Below, piece by piece: positions 54,271-64,000 of a DNA stretch of 64,000 nucleotides (position 1 is its first letter; each line of letters begins with the position of its first letter). The stretch is from Bacillus sp. T3 (GTDB lineage Bacteria > Bacillota > Bacilli > Bacillales > Cytobacillaceae), in contig NZ_CP137761.1 of NCBI RefSeq assembly GCF_033449965.1, positions 2,604,001 to 2,668,000 of the forward strand. The letters run 5' to 3'. Below the pieces are notes generated by a model. That model was not told where the DNA came from and did no database searches. It saw nothing but the letters and a program-made list of their open reading frames with translations. The translations under genes were made by a program, and so were the position numbers.

Positions 54271-55638
54271 TTACCTCCTAGCAGATACAGCAGGATGATT
54301 TTGATAGACTGCTTCCACTGCTTCCTCTAGAATTTGTAATCCTTCTTCTAATTGATCATCTGTAATCGTAATTGGCATGAGGATTCGGATGACGTTTCCA
54401 TACAAACCGGCACTTAATAAGAGAAGTCCGAGTCGTTCGGCTTCTTTTACGATTTGAGAAACCGCTTGTTTATCTGGTTTTTTAGTTATTTTATCTGTAA
54501 CGACTTCCATGGCACACATTGCACCAAGTCCTCGGACATCCCCGATAAAGTCAAATCGATATGACAATTCCTCCATCTTTTCGATTACTCTATTACCCAA
54601 TAACCGAGCCCGATCATTTAAATTTTCCATTTCAATAATATCTAAAACCGCCAACGCAGCTCGGCAGCCAAGCGGACTTCCCGCATAGGTTCCTCCAATT
54701 TCACCAACATCAGCTGCATCCATAATTTCCGCTTTGCCGATTACCCCACTTATCGGTACGCCTGCTCCCATGGATTTTGAGATGGTGATAAGATCGGGAA
54801 CTACTTCAAAATGATCAATCGCGAAATATTTACCGGTACGGAAAAACCCGGTTTGGATTTCATCTGCTACAAACAATATCCCATATTGAGTACATATTTC
54901 TCTCACCCGTTGTACAAATCGAATATCCGGAACAATAAAACCACCTTCTCCTTGAACCGGCTCCATTACAACAGCAGCGACTGTCTCCGGTGCTACTTCT
55001 GCGAGAAGAAATTGTTCAAATTGCTCGATGATCATGTCAGTGTATTGTTGTTCAGTCATCCCATTTGGGCGGCGATACACATATGGGTAAGGTGCCTTAT
55101 ATACCTCAGGGGCAAAAGGACCAAAACCAAGTTTGTACGGCTTCACCTTGCTTGTCATCGTCATCGTCATTAATGTTCTACCGTGGAAACCTCGTGTAAA
55201 TGAAATGATTCCTTGACGTTTCGTATATTTTCGTGCCATTTTCACAGCATTTTCAACCGCTTCTGCACCACTATTGAAAAAAGCAGCTTTTTTTGCAAAA
55301 TCACCAGGGGCCAACCGGCAAAGGCGTTCAGCCAGATTGATGTAGGATTCATACATCATCACATTAAATCCAGTATGAATAAATTGACTAATTTGCTCCT
55401 GAAGGGCGTTGGTTACATGAGGATGGGAATGCCCAACATTAATCGTTCCAATCGCTCCGGCAAAATCAATAAAGGTATTCCCATCGACATCCTCAACTAA
55501 TGCTCCGTCAGCTCTATTTACAAATGCATGACTATTATTACTAATCCCTTTCGGAACATATTGCTTTCTCCGCTCCAATATTTCCAGCGATTTTGGTCCC
55601 GGTATATTGGTTTGGAGTTTGACATATCTCTTTTTCAA
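54271..55638 (-). CDS. gabT: 4-aminobutyrate aminotransferase
   Basis: A 455-residue class III PLP enzyme that transfers the amino group of GABA to 2-oxoglutarate. Motifs: FIDFAGAIGTINVGHSHP, NSGAEAVENAVKMAR, FTRGFHGRT, VADEIQTGFFRTG and PLP Lys in TISKSMGAGVPISG. I place the start at TTG 55638, 8 nt after GGAGG. Operon position before gabD supports the GABA assignment. Confidence 0.92.
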   Translation of the reverse strand: MKKRYVKLQTNIPGPKSLEILERRKQYVPKGISNNSHAFVNRADGALVEDVDGNTFIDFAGAIGTINVGHSHPHVTNALQEQISQFIHTGFNVMMYESYINLAERLCRLAPGDFAKKAAFFNSGAEAVENAVKMARKYTKRQGIISFTRGFHGRTLMTMTMTSKVKPYKLGFGPFAPEVYKAPYPYVYRRPNGMTEQQYTDMIIEQFEQFLLAEVAPETVAAVVMEPVQGEGGFIVPDIRFVQRVREICTQYGILFVADEIQTGFFRTGKYFAIDHFEVVPDLITISKSMGAGVPISGVIGKAEIMDAADVGEIGGTYAGSPLGCRAALAVLDIIEMENLNDRARLLGNRVIEKMEELSYRFDFIGDVRGLGAMCAMEVVTDKITKKPDKQAVSQIVKEAERLGLLLLSAGLYGNVIRILMPITITDDQLEEGLQILEEAVEAVYQNHPAVSARR

Positions 55639-55680
55639 TTTGGAATCCTCCATTTCTATCAATATACAAATATCACTCTA

Positions 55681-57090
<1,410 letters not shown>

Positions 57091-57148
57091 TCAATCCATC
57101 TTTAATGTTTTTGGCAGACAAAACTCACAAATCATTTTCTCAAACCTA

Positions 57149-58643
57149 TTAATTTGAAAACCACCCGATTGGCTCCACTTGTAGATTGATATTAATTTGT
57201 TTGATTTCTTGGAATTCCTCAAGTCCGAATGTTCCGAGGCTGCGCCCAATTCCACTTTGTTTATAGCCACCCCACGGGGCTTCATTATAGGTTGGGTGAT
57301 ATGCATTAATCCAAGTAATTCCGGCACGGACCTTCTTAATGACTCTTAACGCCTTGGCTCCATCCTTAGAAAACACCGCTCCTGCTAACCCATATACAGT
57401 GCCATTTGCCAATTTAATCGCTTCTACCTCATTCTTAAACTTCTGAATGACGACGACAGGACCAAATATTTCCTCTTGAACAATTCTCATCTCTTGAGCT
57501 ACATCCACAAATACTGTAGGCTCAACGAAATAACCTTTATCCAAACCATTCTCCATGATGCGTTTTCCACCACATGCTAATCTGGCACCTTCCAGCTTTC
57601 CAATTTCAATGTAAGATAGGACTTTTTCTAAATGTTCCTTGCTTACAAGCGGTCCCATTTCCGTTGATGGATCATGCCCAGGTCCAACTTTAATTTTTTG
57701 CGCCCGTTCAACAAACCGGTTAACAAACTCATTGTATATCGCTTCTTCGACTAAAATTCGGGAACCTGCAGAACATACTTGGCCCGCACCGGAGTAAATT
57801 CCGAAGAGAGCATAATCCACCGCTGTCTCAATGTCGGCGTCAGCAAAAATGATATTTGGCGATTTCCCACCTAATTCCAACGAAACCTTTTTCATCGTAT
57901 CAGCAGCATTTTTCATGATATTCTTTCCTGTTTTGGTACCCCTGGTAAAAGAAATCATATCCACATCCTGGATGGGTAGTGATTTCCTGTCCGACTACCG
58001 GACCAGCCCCCATGACCATGTTGGCCACCCCTTTTGGTAATCCTACTTCTTCAAAAATCTCGAACAATTTTTTCGGAGTAATCGGTGTCACTTCTGAAGG
58101 TTTAAACACGATGGTATTGCCGGCAGCTAAGGCAGGCGCAATTTTCCATACACTCATTAACAGCGGATAATTCCATGGTACGATAAGACCACAAACTCCT
58201 ACCGGCTCTCGAACAACCATTGCCTGCATTGGATCAGCGACATGATAAGTTTGACCATCCGGCTTTGTAATAAGTCCTGCATAATAGCGGAAACATGCGG
58301 CTGCGTCAGCGACATCATAGCCAGCTTCCCTAAGCGGTTTTCCATTATCCAGCGTTTCAAGCTGCGTTAGTTCTTCTGCATATTCTTCTATTTTGTCAGC
58401 AATTTTGAATAAATATGAGGCTCTTTCAACTGGTGCAATTTCGGACCATATTCCTTGTTCAAAAGCAGTTCTTGCTGCAAAGATAGCAGACCGAACATCG
58501 GCGATCGATCCTTCAGGAGCAAACGCGATAACTTCACCATTTGCCGGATTGATTACTGGGCGTGTCGTTTGATTTTCTGAATCCTTCCATTCACTATTAA
58601 TAAACATCCTTAATTGAATTACATTATTTTTGATCTCAGCCAA
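57149..58643 (-). pseudogene. patD: 4-aminobutyraldehyde (betaine-aldehyde-type) dehydrogenase, frameshifted near 57970
   Basis: About 497 residues when repaired. The first part (RMFINSEWKDSENQTTRPVI, VPWNYPLLMSVWKIAPALAAGN) breaks after THPG. The frame then resumes as VDMISFTRGTKTGKNIMK with LELGGKSPN and catalytic Cys in GAGQVCSAGSR. One extra base near 57970 explains it. It would oxidise 4-aminobutanal to GABA. TTG 58643 is chosen, behind AAGGAGG; the longer frame runs through the sigma-54 promoter. First gene of the operon. Confidence 0.85.
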
Positions 58644-58681
58644 TTTTGAATTCCTCCTTTTTATCTCTTGCTTATTATTAA

Positions 58682-58697
58682 TGCAAGAAGCGTGCCA
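58682..58697 (-). promoter_or_regulatory. Sigma-54 promoter of the putrescine/GABA operon
   Basis: On the minus strand TGGCAC-GCTTC-TTGCA is a perfect match to the -24/-12 consensus, 39 bp before the dehydrogenase start. Confidence 0.92.
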
Positions 58698-58747
58698 AAC
58701 ATAAAAGCTATAAAACAATCCACTTTTTTTAAAGTGAATCTATCTTT

Positions 58748-58765
58748 CTATGCAATTTTGCATAG
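58748..58765. promoter_or_regulatory. Enhancer palindrome upstream of the putrescine/GABA operon
   Basis: CTATGCAA-tt-TTGCATAG is a perfect inverted repeat about 60 bp upstream of the -24 element. A second partial copy (TATGTCA-TT-TTGCATAG) follows at 58769-58785. The same motif stands before the glutamate dehydrogenase gene. Confidence 0.85.
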
Positions 58766-58864
58766 GTTTATGTCATTTTGCATAGCATTTAGGTGCAAAG
58801 GTATCAGTGTCATTTTTTTAGAAAGATCCTCTCTATAGCTTAATAAAAAAAGGGGATAACAAAA

Positions 58865-58900
58865 AAAGCCGCCTCAGATTTTTCAATCTGAAGCAGCTTT
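58865..58900 (-). terminator. Intrinsic terminator of the sigma-54 activator gene
   Basis: A 16-bp stem pairs 58885-58900 with 58865-58880 (one mismatch) and is followed on the minus strand by seven T. Confidence 0.88.
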
Positions 58901-58904
58901 ACCA

Positions 58905-61041
58905 TTATCGGGTCGAAATATTTTCGATTTTTATATTTTTCTCATTCATTATTTTTTGATATTTCCTACTGACTGAGGATTGACTAATTCCAAGTGCTTT
59001 GGCCGCCCTAGTTGTCGTTTTATACTGTTTCATCGCTAAAACAATCAGCTGTTCCTCTACCTGATCAATTGCTTCTTGAAGTGGAATAACCCTTGAAATA
59101 ATCGGTTTCATTTTCTTATATTCATAACCTAATGATAAAAACTGACTGACAAACTCTGCATTAATAGCAGGATCATCCGCTGTCACAACTAACCGTTCTA
59201 TGATGTTTTGGAGTTCTCGTACATTACCCGGCCATGGATAAAATTCAAGGACATTAATTGCATCAGGTGTGAGATGGTAATTTCGCTCATATTTTTCATT
59301 CAGTTGTTGTAGAAAATGGAATGCCAGCAAGGAAATATCCTCCAGGACGCTCTCTTAATGCCGGAATATGAAGGGGAATGACATTTAAACGATAAAATAA
59401 ATCCTCACGGAATGTGCCCTCTTCGACCATTTTTTCCAACTTCTTATTAGTGGCCGCGATGATTTGAACGTTTACCTTGAATGGTGTTGTACTCCCAATC
59501 GGAATAACTTCCTGCTCCTGCAGCACCCGCAATAACTTTACCTGAAGATGCATGGGCATCTCTCCAATTTCATCCAAGAATAAAATCCCACCATCGGCCT
59601 GTTTGAAATATCCTTCCTTTCCATTTTTATCAGCACCTGTAAACGCACCTTTTGCGTAACCAAAAAGTTCACTTTCCAATAAATTTTCCGGGATGGCTCC
59701 GCAATTTAACTTAAGAAAAGGTTGATGTGATCGTTTTCCAAGCTGGTGAATGGCTTGGGCAATTACTTCCTTTCCAACTCCAGACTCTCCGTGCAAAAGT
59801 ACTGTTGAGGAGAAATCAGCAATTTTTTTAACCTGACTCATAATTTTTTCCATTTTAGGACTGCAGAAAATTAATTTTTTCATGAAACGGTCTTTATTTT
59901 TAAAATTATCTAATTCCTTTTTATACTGCTCTGATATTTTTCGGATTTCCTGAAGCTCATTTTTTAAGCGAGTTGTTTCAGTTATATCACGGGATGCAAT
60001 GATAATTCGATCTAATTGATTATTTTCATTAAAGATTGGATTGCCAACTGCAAGAATTTTCCTGCCTGTTCTTGTTTCTTGAACAACCGAAACCTTCTTT
60101 CCTTTTTCCAACACTAGCCTTGTTACTGAAGGGGTAAATAACCCCTTGTCTTCTAAATCGAGAATGTTTTTGCCGATCATTTCTTTTAAATCAACCTGCC
60201 AGAAGTCACGGATAATATTTTCGCTATAACGAATTAATTCCCCCTTTGCATTTACCACTAGGATTTCATCATAAATACTAGATAAAATCGCATTTAAATC
60301 TTTATTTAAATCTTTAATGTATTCGATCTCCATAGCCATTTCTTCGACCATTGGAAGATCCTGGACAACAATGACAATTCCTTCGACTTCGTTATTATAG
60401 TTTTGGATGGGGCTGTAATCGACCAACACACCCATCTCATTCGTGATTTCAAGTTGATTTAATATAGTTTTACCCGTTGCAAAAACATTGTTAATATGAT
60501 TTCCGCTAAATATCTCATCACTGGGAAAGTTCAAAACTTTATCTGCGGTAGATTTAATCATTTTTAAGCCCGCTTCATTACAATTAATCACTCGTTTTTC
60601 TTTATCCAGAACAAAAATCCCCATCGGAATCGAGGTTAGGAGAATCTTAAGTAAATCAACACTTTTATTCTCCTGCCTAAGAAGCTCAGCTAAAGCATCT
60701 TCCCTTTGAAGGTAGCCTTTTGGTTTTCCATCCTCATCTTTAATAATCACAATTGGTTCGCCAATTATTTGAAACAGTGCAGGCAGAGAAATATTTTTAC
60801 CTAGTTGACAAATATTTGAGATGGACTCAGATTCTTTTAAAAGAGTTTCTATTGAAAAATCTGAGCTATTGAGATTTTGTAGAACTCGATTATTTAACTT
60901 AACATAAGCAAACAATTGACCCAGTTTTTCTAAAAAAACAATCGGTTCTTTTATTTGCAATAAAGATGACTTAATCGACTCATTTTGATCAACTGATATT
61001 GTAAGAATTGGTTTGATTTTTTCTTTTGCGACGGAAAACAT
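58905..61041 (-). pseudogene. Sigma-54-dependent activator with two PAS domains, frameshifted near 59338
   Basis: About 711 residues when repaired. An N-terminal sensor region with a CBS-like segment (EPIVIIKDEDGKPKGYLQRED) precedes two PAS domains (about residues 140-240 and 255-355). The AAA+ domain has GESGVGKE, a canonical GAFTGA loop and GGILFLDEIGE. At ALRERP one extra G in a GG pair throws the frame; the correct end with a Fis-type HTH (TRAAKALGISQSSVSRKYQKI) lies one frame away. It is the probable activator of both flanking sigma-54 promoters. Confidence 0.88.
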
Positions 61042-61224
61042 ATTTTATCCATCCCTTCATAAAGCCTATGAATCTTATATTATCATATTATTTTGAATTT
61101 TTTAAATATAAAGTCGGTTGCTAAAGAATACTCTCCGATTGTTGAGCCTTTAGGCGAAGGCAGAGGTGGAGTTGCACTTACACCTAAACCCTATAATTGG
61201 TCACTACGTCACTTTCTTACGTAT

Positions 61225-61257
61225 AAAAAAAGAAGATGATTGCTCATCTTCTTTTTT
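61225..61257 (-). terminator. Intrinsic terminator of the glutamate dehydrogenase operon
   Basis: AAAAAAGAAGATGA pairs with TCATCTTCTTTTTT (61225-61238 with 61244-61257), giving T-runs on both strands. Confidence 0.88.
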
Positions 61258-61264
61258 CTTCTTA

Positions 61265-61513
61265 TTAGTCACTCCCTGTTACGAATAAATCCTCTTTAAT
61301 ATACGCTAATACCATTCCAGGAATTACGCGGTCACCAACTTGCACCTCGAGCGATTGAATTTCCCCACTTACTCCTGTACGAATAGGCTGTATACTTCCG
61401 TTAACTCCTTTGATCTGAAACAACGCATCCCACTCATAAATCCTTGCCTCATTCTGAACAGAAACGCTTTCGACCTTTCCATAAACTGGGCTTATGACTA
61501 CTCCATACTCCAT
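61265..61513 (-). CDS. Small biotinyl/lipoyl-like domain protein
   Basis: An 82-residue protein whose whole length matches a lipoyl/biotinyl-like barrel: ISPVYGKVESVSVQNEARIYEWDALFQI, then TGVSGEIQSLEVQVGDRVIPGMVLAYI. The usual acceptor Lys in an MKM-like turn is absent (sequence around GVNGS), so covalent modification is unlikely. ATG 61513 lies 8 nt after AGGAG. It is third in the glutamate dehydrogenase operon. Role unknown. Confidence 0.7.
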   Translation of the reverse strand: MEYGVVISPVYGKVESVSVQNEARIYEWDALFQIKGVNGSIQPIRTGVSGEIQSLEVQVGDRVIPGMVLAYIKEDLFVTGSD

Positions 61514-61529
61514 GTTCATCACTCCTATA

Positions 61530-61820
61530 TTAATATTGCTCCTGAAATGGTTGAGACTGCAGTACCATATTGAAGAAATCCTGGAACGCGGGAATGTCCT
61601 CTTCTACTACTCCCAGTTTTTCTGACCAATGGCTATCTTCGTGGGAATCCTCCTGTGAGAGCAGAACCATGTTCCCAGATTGCATCGAGGTAACCATCGC
61701 TTTTCCAAAAAAGTGCTGTGAATAGCCAATAATTAAATCATATCGATGCTGGTTGGAAATAAGGCAAAAGTAATGTACTAACTGTCTCCCTTTTTCTTCT
61801 GATAAAATGTCTAATTTCAT
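61530..61820 (-). CDS. DUF3055-like small protein
   Basis: A 96-residue soluble protein. The core RYDLIIGYSQHFFGKAMVTSM and the ending QPFQEQY resemble DUF3055 (SAV0927-like) proteins of Firmicutes, from memory. ATG 61820 is 7 nt after GGAGGG. It lies 20 nt after the glutamate dehydrogenase gene and 16 nt before the lipoyl-like gene, so all three are probably one transcript. No function is known. Confidence 0.6.
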   Translation of the reverse strand: MKLDILSEEKGRQLVHYFCLISNQHRYDLIIGYSQHFFGKAMVTSMQSGNMVLLSQEDSHEDSHWSEKLGVVEEDIPAFQDFFNMVLQSQPFQEQY

Positions 61821-61840
61821 CATGATTCCCTCCATTAATA

Positions 61841-63124
61841 TTATTTATATTTCAACCAGCCTCTTAATCTTGATGCTTCAGCTAGTCTTCTTACCCCTTC
61901 CATATAAGCGGCTACCTTCATATTGACGTGATAGGTTTTGGAAGTGTTATAAACATTGATAAAAGCTAACGTGATTTTTTCTTTTAAACGGGTATCTACC
62001 AGTTCTTCGTTCCAGTAATAACCTTGATTGTTTTGACACCATTCGAAATAAGAGACGATTACCCCACCGGAGTTGGCTAAAATATCGGGAACGACCAAAA
62101 TTCCACGCTCATCAAGAATAGACAATGCTTCCTTTGTTGTTGGTCCATTGGCAGCCTCAATCACTATTTCACAGTTGATTTTATTGGCGTTTTGGATGTT
62201 AATTACTCCTGAAATAGCTGCCGGAATGAGAATATCACATTCTTTTTCTAATAATTCAAAATTGGAAATAGAGTGAGACAAAAGGTTCGAGACGATCCCA
62301 AAGGAATCTCGGTTATCAATTAAATAGGGGATATCTAACCCATTTTCATCGTATAATCCGCCTGTTGCATCCCCAACTCCAATCACCTTCACACCTAACT
62401 CGTATAAATAACCAGCTAAATAGCTTCCAACATTGCCAAATCCTTGAATAATGACTCTCATATCTTTTAATGATTTTTTCTTTAACTCGCATACCATTTG
62501 AAGGGTATATAGTACACCTTTTGAGGTAGCCGTTTCCCTCCCTTTAGAGCCTCCTAGCGCGATGGGCTTTCCAGTAATAAAGCCTGGATTATCAAATTCT
62601 CGAATATGATCATATTCATCCAACATCCAAGCCATAATTTGCGAGTTTGTATACATGTCAGGAGCCGGAATATCCTTTGTCGGTCCTACCAGTTGACTGA
62701 CTGCCCGCACATATCCCCTACTCAATCGCTCTAGTTCATCCAGACTCATTTTACGTGGATCACAAACGATGCCACCCTTTGCTCCGCCGTATGGTAAATC
62801 CGTTATCCCGCATTTTAGACTCATCCACCCAGCGAGAGCTTTTACTTCTTCCGGTGTCACATCTGGGTGAAAACGAATCCCACCTTTCGTTGGTCCTGCG
62901 GCATCATTATGCTGTGCCCTGTACCCATGAAATATCTGAGTTTGACCATTATCCATTCGTACAGGAATACTAACTTCAAGGAATCTCATTGGTTTTTTTA
63001 AAAAATCATAAACTTGTTCTGGATAATTGAGGATACTAATGGCTTCCCTGAGTGTTTCCTGGAAATCCGATAATGGGGAATCCTTTTTCCTTTCAACTGC
63101 TTGACTCTTCGATTCAACCGACAT
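61841..63124 (-). CDS. rocG: NAD-specific glutamate dehydrogenase
   Basis: A 427-residue enzyme converting glutamate to 2-oxoglutarate plus ammonium. Substrate and catalytic Lys lie in GPTKGGIRFHPDV, KCGITDLPYGGAKGG, and Asp in PAPDMYTN. The Rossmann motif is GFGNVGSYLA and the end ANSGGVIVSYFEWCQN. The RocG and GudB paralogues cannot be separated by eye. The sigma-54 promoter favours RocG, which is SigL-dependent in B. subtilis. GudB-like inactivating duplications are not seen. Confidence 0.93.
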   Translation of the reverse strand: MSVESKSQAVERKKDSPLSDFQETLREAISILNYPEQVYDFLKKPMRFLEVSIPVRMDNGQTQIFHGYRAQHNDAAGPTKGGIRFHPDVTPEEVKALAGWMSLKCGITDLPYGGAKGGIVCDPRKMSLDELERLSRGYVRAVSQLVGPTKDIPAPDMYTNSQIMAWMLDEYDHIREFDNPGFITGKPIALGGSKGRETATSKGVLYTLQMVCELKKKSLKDMRVIIQGFGNVGSYLAGYLYELGVKVIGVGDATGGLYDENGLDIPYLIDNRDSFGIVSNLLSHSISNFELLEKECDILIPAAISGVINIQNANKINCEIVIEAANGPTTKEALSILDERGILVVPDILANSGGVIVSYFEWCQNNQGYYWNEELVDTRLKEKITLAFINVYNTSKTYHVNMKVAAYMEGVRRLAEASRLRGWLKYK

Positions 63125-63160
63125 CCTAACACCTCATTTAGTTTTGTTATTAAAGGTATA

Positions 63161-63176
63161 AGCAAGATTCGTGCCA
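63161..63176 (-). promoter_or_regulatory. Sigma-54 promoter of the glutamate dehydrogenase operon
   Basis: On the minus strand TGGCAC-GAATC-TTGCT matches the -24/-12 consensus fully, 37 bp before the start codon. Confidence 0.92.
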
Positions 63177-63256
63177 AACTGTTAAATTCATATTTTCCAA
63201 TGGGTGATTTCTTTTTTTAAAAAAACAGATGATTGTTTTATGAAAAAATAGCTTAC

Positions 63257-63274
63257 TTATGCAAGATTGCATAA
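63257..63274. promoter_or_regulatory. Enhancer palindrome upstream of glutamate dehydrogenase
   Basis: TTATGCAA-ga-TTGCATAA is a perfect inverted repeat about 85 bp upstream of the -24 element. It shares TATGCAA-N2-TTGCATA with 58749-58764, implying one common activator. Confidence 0.85.
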
Positions 63275-63282
63275 ATGTTCCG

Positions 63283-63315
63283 AAAAAAGAAAGCGCATTC
63301 ATTTTGATGAATGCG
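63283..63315 (-). terminator. Intrinsic terminator of the permease gene
   Basis: On the minus strand CGCATTCAT pairs with ATGAATGCG (63315-63307 with 63302-63294), followed by a T-rich tract. Confidence 0.8.
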
Positions 63316-63330
63316 TTAAGAAAGTAGTTA

Positions 63331-64000
63331 TTAGATTTGTTCTTCTGCTGTAAATTGTGGCGGTGCCACCCGGAATGCTTTGGTTAAAACCAGAAGATAG
63401 ATAAAACCTAGACTGAACCAAATGATTCCCATGACAAGAGAGCTGACCTCAAGATTAATCCAAAGGATTCCAACCGATCCAGCGCCCAATAACGGCATAA
63501 CGATGTATTGAAAAATTTCTCTTGGAGACTTATATCTTTTTTCTCTAATGGCAAAATGATTGATCACGGAAAGATTGACAAATGTAAAGGCCATTAATGC
63601 ACCAAAATTGATAAGGGATGTAGCCGTCACCAAATCAAAGAACCATGCAGATAATGATATTACACCTACAATAACAACATTAATTGCCAGTGTCCTCCAT
63701 TTTGGATGAATATAAGCAAACCATTTATCCGGAAAGACCTTATCCCGTCCCATTACATAAAGAAGACGTGACACACTCGCATGTGAAGCAAGGCCTAGAC
63801 GCCAAAGTATTTACAAAGGTGGTACACAAGAAAATCGATTGGAATAACTTCCCACCCACATATAATGCAATTTCTGGCAAGGCGGCATCAGGTTCTTTAA
63901 ATCTTGAGATATCCTGGAAAAAACAGCTGAATAAAGAACGATGTGGTTATAAAAATGACTCCCCCCACAATGCCGTAAGCATGATCGCTTTTGGAATAGT
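63331..64000 (-). pseudogene. APC-family permease (PuuP-like), C-terminal part, three frame breaks
   Basis: This is the C-terminal part of an amino acid/polyamine permease cut by the window edge. The segment [27 protein letters not shown] is the conserved loop after helix 8, and four further helices follow. Upstream of 63774 the protein continues ([55 protein letters not shown]) but in changing frames. Breaks lie near 63790 (extra base), 63920 (six T for five) and 63966 (six G for seven). A putrescine importer would fit the neighbouring operon. Confidence 0.8.

Overview
This is a low-GC Firmicutes chromosome window, most likely from a Bacillaceae endospore former close to Bacillus/Neobacillus. 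That placement rests on gene content: a Spo0E-type phosphatase, a PbpF/PbpG-like class A PBP, GlpX, AdhE, alanine dehydrogenase, a RocG/GudB-type glutamate dehydrogenase, RpoN (SigL) and strong AGGAGG ribosome sites. The species was not determined. I saw no tRNA, rRNA, CRISPR array or complete insertion sequence.

Layout. 1-10 kb: start of a P1B-type metal ATPase behind a Fur-like site, alpha/beta hydrolase, AdhE, a YfhF-like epimerase, GlpX and an orphan ABC-type lipoprotein. 9.7-18.4 kb: small regulated units (SRPBCC + ArsR; MBL hydrolase + TetR) with doubled palindromic operators, a DHA3-type MFS, a truncated response regulator, Spo0E-like, YdcF, HAD, GNAT and VOC proteins. 18.9-30.6 kb: amino-acid metabolism, with GabD, a polar amino acid ABC transporter, an MFS, Ald, and an omega-aminotransferase that has a sigma-54 promoter; its probable activator is divergent and rpoN follows. 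30.6-45.3 kb: a candidate CcpA-controlled small RNA, a Fur-box MFS, PBP, UbiB/AbrB, two AraC regulators, a LysR-methyltransferase pair, an oxidoreductase, an interrupted RNase H-like gene and an EamA exporter. 46.4-52.7 kb: a surface/polyphosphate module consisting of a DUF4353 beta-helix lipoprotein, a two-component system, a VTC polyphosphate polymerase and DUF4956. The lipoprotein and VTC promoters share the same 11-bp-spaced direct repeat. 52.8-64 kb: a putrescine to GABA to succinate operon (aldehyde dehydrogenase, PatA, GabT, GabD), its sigma-54 activator, a glutamate dehydrogenase operon with two small companion genes, and an APC permease. Two -24/-12 promoters here carry the same TATGCAA-N2-TTGCATA upstream palindrome.

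How it fits together. The window reads as a nitrogen/carbon scavenging region. Polyamines or omega-amino acids would be imported, transaminated and oxidised to succinate, while Ald and glutamate dehydrogenase recycle the amino groups. Sigma-54 with two dedicated activators would control this, and both activators and rpoN lie in the window.

Two features cut across everything. First, several intergenic gaps, mostly between convergent genes, hold unrelated families of tandem repeats with periods near 21 or 51-55 bp, several able to fold into hairpins. Second, at least nine conserved genes carry single-base indels or an in-frame stop, several at homopolymers, so sequencing or assembly error must be excluded before any is called a true pseudogene.
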